DNA of 15,789 nt from JAYWAM01 sp043782425 (GTDB lineage: Bacteria; Pseudomonadota; Gammaproteobacteria; Burkholderiales; Usitatibacteraceae). Shown piece after piece: positions 1 to 7,424 of this stretch (its first letter is position 1; each line of letters opens with the position of its first letter). The notes beneath the pieces are model-generated. The model saw only the letters and a list, made by a program, of their open reading frames with translations. It had not been told where the DNA came from and did not search any database. Both the position numbers and the translations under genes were made by a program. The DNA lies in contig JAYWAM010000151.1 in NCBI GenBank assembly GCA_043782425.1, positions 1 to 15,789 on the forward strand, written 5' to 3'.

Positions 1-783
1 ACATTGGCATTGGATATCGCGCAGCAAACGGTTGCGCTGGCACGGCGAGCATTGGCGCGCGATGGCAAGACCCCCGAGCGGTTGCGCGACCTGTCGGTAC
101 CTATGGACAAACTGGGTAACGTGGCCCGTGCGCTGGGCCGGCTCGACGAAGCGCAAAGCGCATATGCTGAAGGTGAGCGGCTTCGGCGAGAACTGCTAAG
201 GGAATCGGCCGGGCCGTTATTTTGCGGCGGGGTGACGGTGTTCAATCCGCTGGTTCAGTTCGATATTCAGCCGACCGATAAGGTTGCAGTGATCGGCATC
301 GGCGGACTGGGGCATATGGCGCTGCAATTTCTGAATGCCTGGGGCTGCGAGGTTACCGCGTTTACATCCAGTGAAAACAAAAAGAAGGAAGCCCTGGATA
401 TGGGCGCGCATCACACCTTAAATTCCCGTGACGCGAAAGCAATCAAGGCGGCGGCAGGGCGCTTTGATCTGATCTTATCAACGGTCAACGTCAAACTGGA
501 CTGGAATGTTTATCTTGGCGCCTTGAGGCCGCGCGGACGCTTGCATTTTGTCGGCGCAACACTTGATCCGCTGGAGATCAATGTGTTTTCACTTATGATG
601 GCGCAGCGTACGCTATCCGGCTCACCGGTAGGCAGCCCGGCAACCATCGCCAAGATGCTGGAATTTGCCAAGCGCCATGACATCAAACCGGTGATTGAAA
701 AATTCAGCTTTGACAGAATTAACGAGGCTCTCGAGCGATTACGCAGCGGCAATGTGCACTATCGTATTGTGCTGCAGCGTTGA
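1..783 (+). CDS. Chimeric frame: TPR-like segment joined to the C-terminal half of a zinc-type alcohol dehydrogenase (5' end outside window)
   Basis: The frame is open at the left window edge, so the true start may lie upstream; the first possible start inside is TTG at 4. Counting from there it has 259 residues. Residues 1-66 resemble a tetratricopeptide-type helical repeat (RDLSVPMDKLGNVARALGRL, then an EA-rich helix). From about residue 68 (SAGPLFCGG) to the end it matches the NAD(P)-binding half of zinc-dependent alcohol dehydrogenases of the AdhA/YahK type. The dinucleotide-binding glycine motif GIGGLG is at 98-103, and the usual C-terminal strand-helix pattern ends at RIVLQR. The N-terminal catalytic domain with its zinc ligands is absent, so dehydrogenase activity is unlikely. 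The junction near base 205 suggests a deletion or recombination fusion, or an assembly join. The product is probably a remnant. No terminator is evident before the promoter at 923. Confidence 0.6.
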   Translation, partial: TLALDIAQQTVALARRALARDGKTPERLRDLSVPMDKLGNVARALGRLDEAQSAYAEGERLRRELLRESAGPLFCGGVTVFNPLVQFDIQPTDKVAVIGIGGLGHMALQFLNAWGCEVTAFTSSENKKKEALDMGAHHTLNSRDAKAIKAAAGRFDLILSTVNVKLDWNVYLGALRPRGRLHFVGATLDPLEINVFSLMMAQRTLSGSPVGSPATIAKMLEFAKRHDIKPVIEKFSFDRINEALERLRSGNVHYRIVLQR

Positions 784-922
784 AATGCCTGGTGCAAATT
801 TCGGTTCTCAGCCGCCGCCTCTCCAACACTCACTGCTACTCCACTGTCAGATTCGGCATTCACTTTTGCTTCCCGCTGCGTTGATCTAAGGCCTCAAACC
901 TCTGCAAGCGGCTAATCGCGGT

Positions 923-952
923 TTGACCCTCTATGCTGCGCCGCGCTATAAT
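923..952 (+). promoter_or_regulatory. Sigma70-type promoter upstream of tpiA
   Basis: A -35 box TTGACC (923-928) is followed by an 18-base spacer and a perfect -10 box TATAAT (947-952). Transcription would start near 959, giving a leader of about 27 bases before the tpiA start at 986. It is the best promoter-like sequence I found in the window and probably feeds tpiA-secG, and perhaps the tRNA and nuo genes. It was found by eye and has not been tested. Confidence 0.75.
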
Positions 953-973
953 CCGCAGGATTTGTCGGCTTCC

Positions 974-978
974 GGGAG
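974..978 (+). promoter_or_regulatory. Ribosome-binding site deciding the tpiA start
   Basis: GGGAG lies 7 bases before TTG at 986. It supports this start over the in-frame TTG at 923, which is part of the -35 box and would lie upstream of the predicted transcript start. Confidence 0.65.
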
Positions 979-985
979 TGCAGTT

Positions 986-1744
986 TTGCGTCATAAATAT
1001 GTAATGGGTAACTGGAAGCTCAATGGCGACCTGAAAAGTAACGAAGCGCTGATTTCCGCTCTCAAGGCGGGTGTGCAAGCTAAGGCAGGAGCGACGTGCG
1101 CGGTGTGCGTGCCGACGCCCTATCTGGCTCAGACTCAGAAGCTTCTTGCGGGCAGCATAGTGAGTTGGGGTGCGCAAGACGCCAGCCGCTTTGAAAAGGG
1201 CGCTTATACGGGTGAAGTTGCGGCGGCCATGGTGGCGGAATTCGGCGCGACTTTTTGTCTGGCGGGGCACTCCGAGCGCCGCGCGCTGTTCGGTGATGCT
1301 GATGCAGTGGTTGCCGAAAAGCTCGGGCGCATCAAGGCAGCAGGTTTGACGCCCGTGGTCTGTGTAGGTGAAACGCTCGCTGAGCGTGATGCCGGGCAGA
1401 CCGAAAAAGTCATCGCGCGCCAGATCGACGCGCTAATTGCAGCGCATGGCGTGGGTGGGTTGAGAGGCGGATTGATTGCTTATGAACCGGTGTGGGCAAT
1501 TGGCACCGGCAAAACCGCGACGCCGCAACAGGCGCAGGATGTGCATGCATTTATACGCCGCAAGATAGCGGGCTTGGATGCGGGAATTGCCGCGAGTCTG
1601 CCGATTCTTTATGGTGGTAGCGTCAAGGCCTCGAATGCGGCAGAGTTATTTGGCATGGCGGATATCGATGGCGGCTTGGTTGGTGGTGCGTCACTGCTGG
1701 CGCAGGAATTTATCGGCATCTGGCACGGGTTAAAAACTTCGTGA
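986..1744 (+). CDS. tpiA: Triosephosphate isomerase
   Basis: This cytoplasmic enzyme of glycolysis and gluconeogenesis interconverts dihydroxyacetone phosphate and glyceraldehyde 3-phosphate. Read from TTG at 986 it has 252 residues, the normal family size, and begins MRHKYVMGNWKLNG, as TIM barrels usually do. Visible active-site residues are Asn9 and Lys11 (NWKLNG), His95 (AGHSERR) and the catalytic base Glu167 (AYEPVWAIGTG). The phosphate-binding YGGSV (209-213) and the C-terminal GGLVGGASL are also present. The frame continues upstream to TTG 923, but those 21 residues match no TIM and coincide with the promoter. secG follows after 35 bases. The tpiA-secG-tRNA-Leu-nuo order is a known arrangement in betaproteobacteria. 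The enzyme looks intact. Confidence 0.97.
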   Translation: MRHKYVMGNWKLNGDLKSNEALISALKAGVQAKAGATCAVCVPTPYLAQTQKLLAGSIVSWGAQDASRFEKGAYTGEVAAAMVAEFGATFCLAGHSERRALFGDADAVVAEKLGRIKAAGLTPVVCVGETLAERDAGQTEKVIARQIDALIAAHGVGGLRGGLIAYEPVWAIGTGKTATPQQAQDVHAFIRRKIAGLDAGIAASLPILYGGSVKASNAAELFGMADIDGGLVGGASLLAQEFIGIWHGLKTS

Positions 1745-1779
1745 TATAGCAGGGTGGATGTTACACAAAGGAATAGAAA

Positions 1780-2136
1780 ATGATTGAGCAGTTACTTTTG
1801 ATAGTGCATGTGCTTGTCGCGTTGAGCCTGATCGGTTTGGTGTTGCTACAGCACGGCAAGGGCGCCGACATGGGCGCGGCCTTCGGTAGCGGATCGGCCG
1901 GCAGCCTGTTCGGGTCGAGCGGCGCGGCCAACTTCCTGTCGCGTTCCACAGCGGTTTGCGCCACGATATTTTTCGTCACCAGCCTGGGGCTTACATATTT
2001 TTCCGCGCCGCGAGCACAGCCCGGCGTGATGCAGCGCATTGATCCGGCCAAGATCGAGCAGAACATACCGGCGATTCCAGGAACGGCGGCGCCGGTCAAG
2101 GCCGATGACTCCAAGTCGCAGGAAATTCCCAAGTAA
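1780..2136 (+). CDS. secG: Preprotein translocase subunit SecG
   Basis: SecG is the small inner-membrane subunit of the SecYEG channel and stimulates SecA-driven export. The 118-residue protein has the standard layout. Transmembrane helix 1 is at about residues 3-23 (with LVLLQHGKGADMGAAFG across its cytoplasmic end), followed by a glycine/serine-rich loop (about 36-50). Helix 2 is at about 57-75, then comes a poorly conserved polar tail rich in proline and alanine. AAAGGAA lies a few bases before ATG 1780 as the ribosome-binding site. It sits between tpiA and a tRNA-Leu gene; Escherichia coli also has a GAG-anticodon tRNA-Leu gene just after secG, so this adjacency is widely kept. Nothing is odd apart from the somewhat long tail. 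Confidence 0.95.
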   Translation: MIEQLLLIVHVLVALSLIGLVLLQHGKGADMGAAFGSGSAGSLFGSSGAANFLSRSTAVCATIFFVTSLGLTYFSAPRAQPGVMQRIDPAKIEQNIPAIPGTAAPVKADDSKSQEIPK

Positions 2137-2158
2137 TTTTTGGGGTGGAACAGTTGCA

Positions 2159-2243
2159 GCCGACGTGGTGGAATTGGTAGACACGCTGTCTTGAGGGGGC
2201 AGTGGCGAAAGTCGTGAGAGTTCGAGTCTCTCCGTCGGCACCA
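2159..2243 (+). tRNA. tRNA-Leu (anticodon GAG)
   Basis: The gene has 85 bases with CCA encoded (2241-2243). The acceptor stem pairs GCCGACG (2159-2165) with CGTCGGC (2233-2239), with discriminator base A2240. The anticodon stem CTGTC/GGCAG encloses loop TTGAGGG, giving anticodon GAG for CUC/CUU codons. A long variable arm, typical of class II tRNAs, precedes the T arm GAGAG-TTCGAGT-CTCTC (2216-2232). It begins 22 bases after the secG stop, so it may be cut from the secG transcript; no separate promoter is obvious. Confidence 0.97.
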
Positions 2244-2410
2244 GGATTGCAGGAACGAGGGTTAAAAATATCTTAGGGCGGGACTAGTCCGCTGTATGAT
2301 GATGGTTTGGCGGGCAAGTTCGTCCTAACTGCCGCACTTCGATTTTTGTGAAAGCATTTTGCTTGATGACTAAGCCATCCTCGATTTTCTATCCGCGATC
2401 CTGACGAGCC

Positions 2411-2779
2411 ATGCTCGAAAACTACTTTCCCATTCTGTTATTTATTATCGTCGGCCTGGCCATCGGCGTGGCGCCGCAGATCCTCAGCAAAGGCCTCACC
2501 GTGCTGCTGCGCGACGACAATCCCGACAGCGAAAAGCTTTCGCCCTACGAGTGCGGCTTCGAGGCCTTCGAGGATGCGCGCATGAAGTTTGACGTGCGCT
2601 ATTATCTGGTCGCCATTCTGTTCATTTTGTTCGATCTCGAAATTGCGTTTCTCTTCCCCTGGGCGGTGGTGCTCCAGGAAATCGGCTGGTTCGGTTTCAG
2701 CGCCATGTTTATTTTTCTCGCCATACTGGTTATCGGATTTATCTATGAGTGGAAAAAAGGAGCGCTGGAATGGGATTGA
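2411..2779 (+). CDS. nuoA: NADH-quinone oxidoreductase subunit A
   Basis: NuoA is a small membrane subunit of respiratory complex I located near the quinone tunnel. The 122-residue protein has three hydrophobic helices (about 5-25, 64-84 and 90-112). Between helices 1 and 2 is the characteristic loop with YECGFEAFEDARMKFDVRYY, whose Cys48 belongs to the conserved loop that moves during the active/deactive transition in relatives. The following FDLEIAFLFPW is also a family hallmark. It is the first gene of the nuo block, after a 167-base spacer from the tRNA. The ribosome-binding site (GACGAG) is only moderate. Its end overlaps nuoB by 10 bases. Confidence 0.97.
   Translation: MLENYFPILLFIIVGLAIGVAPQILSKGLTVLLRDDNPDSEKLSPYECGFEAFEDARMKFDVRYYLVAILFILFDLEIAFLFPWAVVLQEIGWFGFSAMFIFLAILVIGFIYEWKKGALEWD
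2757..2762 (+). promoter_or_regulatory. Ribosome-binding site of nuoB
   Basis: AAGGAG lies inside the nuoA coding end, 7 bases before ATG 2770. It fixes the nuoB start there rather than at the in-frame ATG 2749, which lies upstream of this site. Confidence 0.8.
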
Positions 2780-3279
2780 GCGCACAGCAGACGCGCGTGT
2801 CTGAAGCCCCCGTCGGCCTCTCTAATCAAGGTTTCGTCACCACTTCGCTCGATACGGTGCTCAACTGGGCGCGTACCGGCTCGCTTTGGCCCATGACGTT
2901 CGGGCTGGCTTGTTGCGCGGTGGAAATGATGCATGCCTACTCAGCACGTTACGACCTGGATCGCTTCGGTATCGTACCTCGCCCCAGCCCGCGCCAGTCG
3001 GATGTGATGATCGTCGCAGGCACTCTGTGCAATAAAATGGCGCCTGCCTTGCGCAAGGTCTACGACCAGATGGCCGAACCGCGCTGGGTGATTTCCATGG
3101 GTTCGTGCGCCAATGGCGGCGGTTATTACCACTATTCCTACTCGGTGGTGCGCGGCTGCGACCGCATCGTTCCGGTGGATGTCTATGTGCCCGGTTGCCC
3201 GCCCACGGCGGAAGCGCTGATTTATGGCCTTATCCAGTTGCAAAACAAGATCAAGCGCACCAACACCATCGCGCGCTAA
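2770..3279 (+). CDS. nuoB: NADH-quinone oxidoreductase subunit B
   Basis: NuoB carries iron-sulfur cluster N2, the last electron carrier before quinone, at the interface with NuoD and NuoH. The product has 169 residues from ATG 2770. The N2 ligands are visible: adjacent Cys48-Cys49 (ACCAVEMM), Cys113 (GSCANGG) and Cys143 (VPGCPPT). Other family motifs are TGSLWPMTFGLACC, RPSPRQSDVMIVAGT and DVYVPGCPPTAEAL. It overlaps the end of nuoA by 10 bases, and nuoC begins 2 bases after its stop, so the three are probably coupled in translation. The subunit appears complete. Confidence 0.97.
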   Translation: MGLSAQQTRVSEAPVGLSNQGFVTTSLDTVLNWARTGSLWPMTFGLACCAVEMMHAYSARYDLDRFGIVPRPSPRQSDVMIVAGTLCNKMAPALRKVYDQMAEPRWVISMGSCANGGGYYHYSYSVVRGCDRIVPVDVYVPGCPPTAEALIYGLIQLQNKIKRTNTIAR

Positions 3280-3281
3280 CC

Positions 3282-3881
3282 ATGTCCGACAAACTCGATA
3301 GTCTGCAAGCCGCGCTACGCGCCGCACTCGGCGACAAGCTCAAGAAACTCATCGTAGACCGCGAACAGATCATCGTCGAGGTTGACGCCAGCGATGTGTT
3401 GCCGGTAGCAACCATGCTGCGTGATGAGAGCACGCTGGCGTTTTCGCAATTGATCGATTTGCTCGGCGTCGATTACGCCGACTACGGCGATGGCGCATGG
3501 GACGGACCGCGTTTTGCGGTGGTCTACATTCTGCTTTCAATCAAACACAACTGGCGCGTGCGCCTGCGTTGCTTTGCCGCGCAGGACGATCTGCCGATTA
3601 TAGATTCGGTGATATCGGTGTGGCCTTCAAGCAACTGGTACGAGCGCGAGGCCTTCGATCTTTACGGCATTATTTTCGAGGGCCACCCCGATCTGCGCCG
3701 CATTCTCACCGACTATGGCTTCGTCGGCCATCCGTTCCGCAAGGATTTCCCCATTTTCGGCAACGTCGAAATGCGCTACGACGCCGAACAGGGGCGCGTG
3801 GTGTACCAGCCCGTCACCATAGAGCCGCGCGAAATTGTGCCGCGCGTCATCCGCGAAGAAAAATACGCGGGGCGGGAATGA
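3282..3881 (+). CDS. nuoC: NADH-quinone oxidoreductase subunit C
   Basis: NuoC is the 30-kDa peripheral-arm subunit that packs against NuoD and has no cofactor of its own. From ATG 3282 it has 199 residues. The complex I 30-kDa signature spans about residues 121-142 (ERE-AFDLYGIIFEGHPDLRR). The usual GHPFRKDFP follows at 149-157 and a C-terminal PVTIEPREIVPRVI at 177-190. The open frame reaches upstream to 3105, but that extension overlaps nuoB and has no nuoC similarity. nuoC and nuoD are separate here, unlike the fused nuoCD of Escherichia coli, in line with a betaproteobacterium. nuoD starts 3 bases after the stop. Confidence 0.97.
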   Translation: MSDKLDSLQAALRAALGDKLKKLIVDREQIIVEVDASDVLPVATMLRDESTLAFSQLIDLLGVDYADYGDGAWDGPRFAVVYILLSIKHNWRVRLRCFAAQDDLPIIDSVISVWPSSNWYEREAFDLYGIIFEGHPDLRRILTDYGFVGHPFRKDFPIFGNVEMRYDAEQGRVVYQPVTIEPREIVPRVIREEKYAGRE

Positions 3882-3884
3882 ACT

Positions 3885-5138
3885 ATGGCTGAGATTAGAA
3901 ACTACACCATGAACTTCGGGCCGCAACATCCCGCGGCGCACGGCGTGTTGCGCCTGGTGCTCGAGCTGGACGGCGAGGTCATCCAGCGCGCCGATCCGCA
4001 TATCGGCCTGCTGCATCGCGCCACGGAAAAGCTCGCCGAGACGCGCACCTATATTCAATCACTGCCTTACATGGATCGTCTCGACTACGTGTCTATGATG
4101 GTCAACGAGCATGCCTACGTGATGGCGATTGAAAAGCTCATGGGCATAGAAGTGCCTGAGCGCGCGCAATATATCCGCGTCATGTTCGACGAGATCACGC
4201 GCATCCTCAATCACCTGCTGTGGCTCGGCGCGCATGCGCTCGATGTCGGCGCCATGACGGTGTTTTTGTATGCCTTCCGCGAACGCGAAGATCTGATGGA
4301 TTGTTACGAGGCAGTGAGCGGCGCGCGCATGCACGCCGCCTATTACCGCCCGGGCGGCGTGTACCGCGATCTGCCGCAAACCATGCCGCGATATGAAATC
4401 ACGCAAGGACGCAGCACCGAACAAATCCGCAAAATGAACGAGAACCGCCAGGGCTCGTTGCTCGATTTTATCGACGACTTCACCGCGCGTTTTCCCAAAT
4501 ACGTTGACGATTACGAAACCCTGCTCACCGACAATCGCATCTGGAAGCAGCGCCTGGTCGGCATCGGCGTGGTGTCGCCGGAGCGCGCCCAGGCGCTGGG
4601 TTTCACCGGCCCCATGCTCAGAGGCTCGGGCATCGCCTGGGATTTGCGTAAAAAGCAGCCCTACGAGGTTTACTCCAAGCTTGACTTCGACATTCCCATT
4701 GGCACCAATGGCGATTCTTATGACCGTTATCTGGTGCGCATCCAGGAATTTCGCGAGTCCAACAAGATCATCAAGCAATGTGTCGACTGGTTGCGTAACA
4801 ATCCCGGCCCGGTGATTAGCAGCGACCACAAAGTCGCCCCGCCGTCGCGCGTGGAAATGAAGCAGAACATGGAAGAACTGATTCACCATTTCAAGCTCTT
4901 CACCGAAGGTTTTCATGTCCCGCCCGGTGAAGTCTATGCGGCGGTTGAACACCCCAAGGGCGAGTTCGGCATTTATCTCATCTCCGACGGCGCCAACAAA
5001 CCCTACCGCCTCAAAATCCGCGCCCCCGGCTACGCCCACCTTGCAGGGCTCAACGAAATGGCGCGCGGCCATATGATCGCCGACGTGGTGACGATTATCG
5101 GCTCGCAGGATATTGTGTTCGGGGAGATAGACCGGTGA
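3885..5138 (+). CDS. nuoD: NADH-quinone oxidoreductase subunit D
   Basis: NuoD is the 49-kDa subunit. Together with NuoB it forms the quinone reduction site, and its fold descends from the large subunit of [NiFe] hydrogenases. The 417-residue product has the start motif FGPQHPAAHGVLRL (residues 11-24) with the quinone-site histidine region at His19. HRATEKL (44-50) and DRLDYVS (64-70), which supplies the conserved quinone-site tyrosine, follow. The C-terminal end is IVFGEIDR, as in the family. The length is normal and no conserved stretch is missing. The TGA stop overlaps the GTG start of the next gene (GTGA), which is a cupin rather than the expected nuoE. Confidence 0.98.
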   Translation: MAEIRNYTMNFGPQHPAAHGVLRLVLELDGEVIQRADPHIGLLHRATEKLAETRTYIQSLPYMDRLDYVSMMVNEHAYVMAIEKLMGIEVPERAQYIRVMFDEITRILNHLLWLGAHALDVGAMTVFLYAFREREDLMDCYEAVSGARMHAAYYRPGGVYRDLPQTMPRYEITQGRSTEQIRKMNENRQGSLLDFIDDFTARFPKYVDDYETLLTDNRIWKQRLVGIGVVSPERAQALGFTGPMLRGSGIAWDLRKKQPYEVYSKLDFDIPIGTNGDSYDRYLVRIQEFRESNKIIKQCVDWLRNNPGPVISSDHKVAPPSRVEMKQNMEELIHHFKLFTEGFHVPPGEVYAAVEHPKGEFGIYLISDGANKPYRLKIRAPGYAHLAGLNEMARGHMIADVVTIIGSQDIVFGEIDR

Positions 5139-5608
5139 GCGTCATCAATACCAAGGTGATTAATCTGGACGAGCTTGATCTCAAGCACGACGCCAATGGA
5201 GAGAGCTTCGAATGGCGCACCGCGCGCATAGGCCCCTTGCTTGGCGCCAAGGACCTTGGCTATTCTTATGATGTGGTGCCGCCCGGCAAGCGCTCGTGCC
5301 CGTTCCACAGTCATCGCGGCGAAGAGGAAATGTTTTTTATCGTCAAAGGTACGGGTACGCTGCGTTATGGCAGCGAGAAGCGCGCGATCCGCGCGGGTGA
5401 CGTCATTTGCTGTCCCACGGGCGGGCCCGAGACAGCGCACCAGATCATCAATGATTCCAGCGCGGAACTGGCTTATATTTCGGTGAGCACCATGATGCCC
5501 GCTGAAATCTGCGAGTACCCCGATTCGAAAAAGATCGGGGCGTTCAGTGAAGGGCTGCGCCATATGACACACCCCAGTGACAACATTGACTACTGGAAGG
5601 ACGAGTAG
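5135..5608 (+). CDS. Cupin-fold protein inserted between nuoD and nuoE
   Basis: This is a 157-residue single-domain cupin, not a complex I subunit. Cupin motif 1 is at about residues 51-72 with His58, His60 and Glu65 (HSHRGEEE) followed by the glycine of VKG. Motif 2 is at about 88-106 (GDVICCPTGG, then His102 and Asn106). These three histidines and one glutamate form the usual metal site, so a metal-binding protein is expected, but the substrate cannot be told. A C-terminal tail ends in DYWKDE. It has no signal peptide and is probably cytoplasmic. GTG at 5135 overlaps the nuoD stop, and nuoE starts 2 bases after this stop, so it is co-translated with complex I genes. An enzymatic, sensory or assembly role are all possible; I know of no established one here. 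Confidence 0.88.
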   Translation: MSVINTKVINLDELDLKHDANGESFEWRTARIGPLLGAKDLGYSYDVVPPGKRSCPFHSHRGEEEMFFIVKGTGTLRYGSEKRAIRAGDVICCPTGGPETAHQIINDSSAELAYISVSTMMPAEICEYPDSKKIGAFSEGLRHMTHPSDNIDYWKDE

Positions 5609-5610
5609 CC

Positions 5611-6093
5611 GTGTTATCCGAAGCAGCCAAGCAAAAAATCGATCATGAGTTGACCAAGTATCCCGCCGACCAGAAGCAGTCTGCGGTGATGTCGGCGCTG
5701 GCCATTGCTCAGGATGAGCACCTCTGGTTGTCAAACGAATTGATGGACGAAGTGGCGCAGTATCTGGGCATTCCCGCGATAGCAGTTTATGAAGTCGCGA
5801 CTTTTTACAACATGTACCACCTCAAACCTATCGGCAAGCATAAAGTGACGGTGTGCACCAACCTGCCGTGTGCGCTGTCGGGCGGGGTCGATGCCGCCGA
5901 ATATCTCAAACGCAAGCTCGGCATTGATTTTCGTGAAACCACGACCGACGCGCAGTTCACGCTGATGGAAGGCGAGTGCATGGGGGCGTGCGGTGATGCG
6001 CCGGTGCTGCTGGTGAACAACAAGCGCATGTGCAGCTTCATGTCGCACGAAAAGCTCGATGCGTTGATAGAAGAATTGCAGACAAAATCATGA
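5611..6093 (+). CDS. nuoE: NADH-quinone oxidoreductase subunit E
   Basis: NuoE is the 24-kDa thioredoxin-fold subunit of the NADH-oxidising module and holds the [2Fe-2S] cluster N1a. The 160-residue product has an N-terminal helical part (EVATFYNMYHLKPIGKH at about 61-77). Four cluster cysteines are visible: Cys82 and Cys87 (CTNLPC) and Cys123 and Cys127 (GECMGACGDAP). The start is GTG 5611, with GGACGAG just before it inside the end of the cupin gene. It overlaps nuoF through ATGA at 6090-6093. It appears complete. Confidence 0.97.
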   Translation: MLSEAAKQKIDHELTKYPADQKQSAVMSALAIAQDEHLWLSNELMDEVAQYLGIPAIAVYEVATFYNMYHLKPIGKHKVTVCTNLPCALSGGVDAAEYLKRKLGIDFRETTTDAQFTLMEGECMGACGDAPVLLVNNKRMCSFMSHEKLDALIEELQTKS

Positions 6094-7421
6094 GCCTGCT
6101 TGATTACGGCCCCGACGCCATCATCATGAAAGGCCTTAACGGCGAAAACTGGCGCTTGAAGGATTACGAGCAGCGCCAAGGTTATCAGGCGCTGAAGAAA
6201 ATTCTCACACAGGGCGTCAAGCCCGAGGACGTGACCAACGAAGTCAAGAAATCCGCTTTGCGCGGGCGCGGCGGAGCGGGTTTTCCGACTGGGCTCAAGT
6301 GGAGCTTCATGCCGCGCCAGTTTAGCGGCGCCAAATATCTGGTATGCAATTCCGACGAGGGCGAGCCGGGTACATTCAAAGACCGCGACATCATGCGTTA
6401 CAACCCGCATGTGCTCATCGAGGGCATGATAATCGCGGGCTATGCCATGGGCAGCGCCGTCGGCTACAACTACATCCACGGCGAAATCTGGAAAGATTAC
6501 GAGCGCTTCGAAGAGGCGCTGGATGAAGCGCGCGCTGCGGGCTACCTGGGCAAGAACATCCTCGGCAGCGAGTTCAGTTTTGAGTTGTACGCACACCACG
6601 GCTTTGGCGCCTACATCTGCGGCGAAGAAACTGCTTTGCTTGAATCGCTCGAAGGCAAGAAAGGCCAGCCGCGTTACAAGCCGCCGTTCCCGGCGACCTA
6701 CGGTCTTTACGGCAAGCCGACCACCATCAACAACACCGAAACCTTCGCCGCCGTGCCCTATATCATTCGCGAAGGCGGCGAGGCTTTCCTCAACCTGGGC
6801 AGGCCCAACAATGGCGGCACCAAGATTTTTTCTGTGTCGGGCCATGTCAATCGCCCTGGCAACTATGAAGTCAGGCTAGGCACACCGTTCGCCAAGCTGC
6901 TGGAAATGGCGGGCGGCATGCGCGGTGGAAAAAAATTGAAAGGCGTGATCCCCGGTGGCTCGTCGATGCCGGTGCTCAGCGGCGCAGTCATGATGGAAAC
7001 CGACATGGACTATGACTCGATCGCCAAGGCCGGTTCCATGCTCGGCTCGGGCGCGGTCATCGTCATGGATGAAGATACCTGCATGGTCAAGGCGGCAGAG
7101 CGCCTGGCTTATTTTTATTTTGAAGAATCGTGCGGCCAGTGCACACCGTGCCGCGAAGGCACAGGCTGGCTGTATCGCGTGATTCACCGCATCGAGCACG
7201 GCCAGGGCCGCAACGAAGACCTCGATCTGCTGCTTAACCTTGCCGACAATATTCAGGGCCGCACCATCTGCGCACTGGGCGATGCAGCGGCGATGCCGGT
7301 GCGCGCTTTCATCAACACCTACCGCGCCGAGTTCGAATATCACATCGAGCACAAGCGCTGTCAGGTGCGGGCAGGCGGGTATTCCAGCGCGCTTGAAGCG
7401 TTGGCGCTGGCGGCGGAGTAG
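6090..7421 (+). CDS. nuoF: NADH-quinone oxidoreductase subunit F
   Basis: NuoF oxidises NADH: it binds NADH and FMN and carries the [4Fe-4S] cluster N3. From ATG 6090 it has 443 residues. The glycine-rich GRGGAGFPTGLKW (59-71) is the FMN/NADH-binding signature, with CNSDEGEPGTFKDR at 86-99. ICGEETALLESLEG (177-189 region) is the second nucleotide-site motif. The N3 ligands are Cys348, Cys351 and Cys354 (SCGQCTPCREG) and Cys394 (TICALGD). The frame extends back to 6030, but that part lies inside nuoE, and the ATGA overlap marks the real start. Three bases after its stop comes an aspartic protease gene rather than nuoG. Confidence 0.98.
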   Translation: MSLLDYGPDAIIMKGLNGENWRLKDYEQRQGYQALKKILTQGVKPEDVTNEVKKSALRGRGGAGFPTGLKWSFMPRQFSGAKYLVCNSDEGEPGTFKDRDIMRYNPHVLIEGMIIAGYAMGSAVGYNYIHGEIWKDYERFEEALDEARAAGYLGKNILGSEFSFELYAHHGFGAYICGEETALLESLEGKKGQPRYKPPFPATYGLYGKPTTINNTETFAAVPYIIREGGEAFLNLGRPNNGGTKIFSVSGHVNRPGNYEVRLGTPFAKLLEMAGGMRGGKKLKGVIPGGSSMPVLSGAVMMETDMDYDSIAKAGSMLGSGAVIVMDEDTCMVKAAERLAYFYFEESCGQCTPCREGTGWLYRVIHRIEHGQGRNEDLDLLLNLADNIQGRTICALGDAAAMPVRAFINTYRAEFEYHIEHKRCQVRAGGYSSALEALALAAE

Positions 7422-7424
7422 AGC

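Noticed and set aside
923..985. tpiA start at TTG 923
   Set aside because: This TTG is part of the -35 box, lies upstream of the predicted transcript start, and the extra 21 residues do not match triosephosphate isomerases.
2247..2274. Possible promoter TTGCAG-16-TATCTT between the tRNA and nuoA
   Set aside because: The -35 matches only three consensus bases and the -10 four; too weak to report. The spacer 2244-2410 otherwise shows only a short GGACTAGTCC palindrome (2281-2290).
2749..2769. nuoB start at ATG 2749
   Set aside because: The good ribosome-binding site AAGGAG lies after it and is spaced correctly for ATG 2770.
3105..3281. Upstream extension of nuoC
   Set aside because: It lies wholly over nuoB in another frame and has no NuoC similarity; ATG 3282 gives the usual length.
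4059..5072. Long frame on the - strand opposite nuoD (337 codons)
   Set aside because: It is antisense to a fully conserved gene in GC-rich DNA, and its histidine- and alanine-rich composition is typical of a shadow frame.
6030..6089. Upstream extension of nuoF
   Set aside because: It lies inside nuoE; the ATGA overlap at 6090 and the usual MSLLDYG-type start decide against it.
5805..6845. Long frame on the - strand opposite nuoE-nuoF (346 codons)
   Set aside because: It overlaps two complete nuo genes on the other strand and has no recognisable domain.
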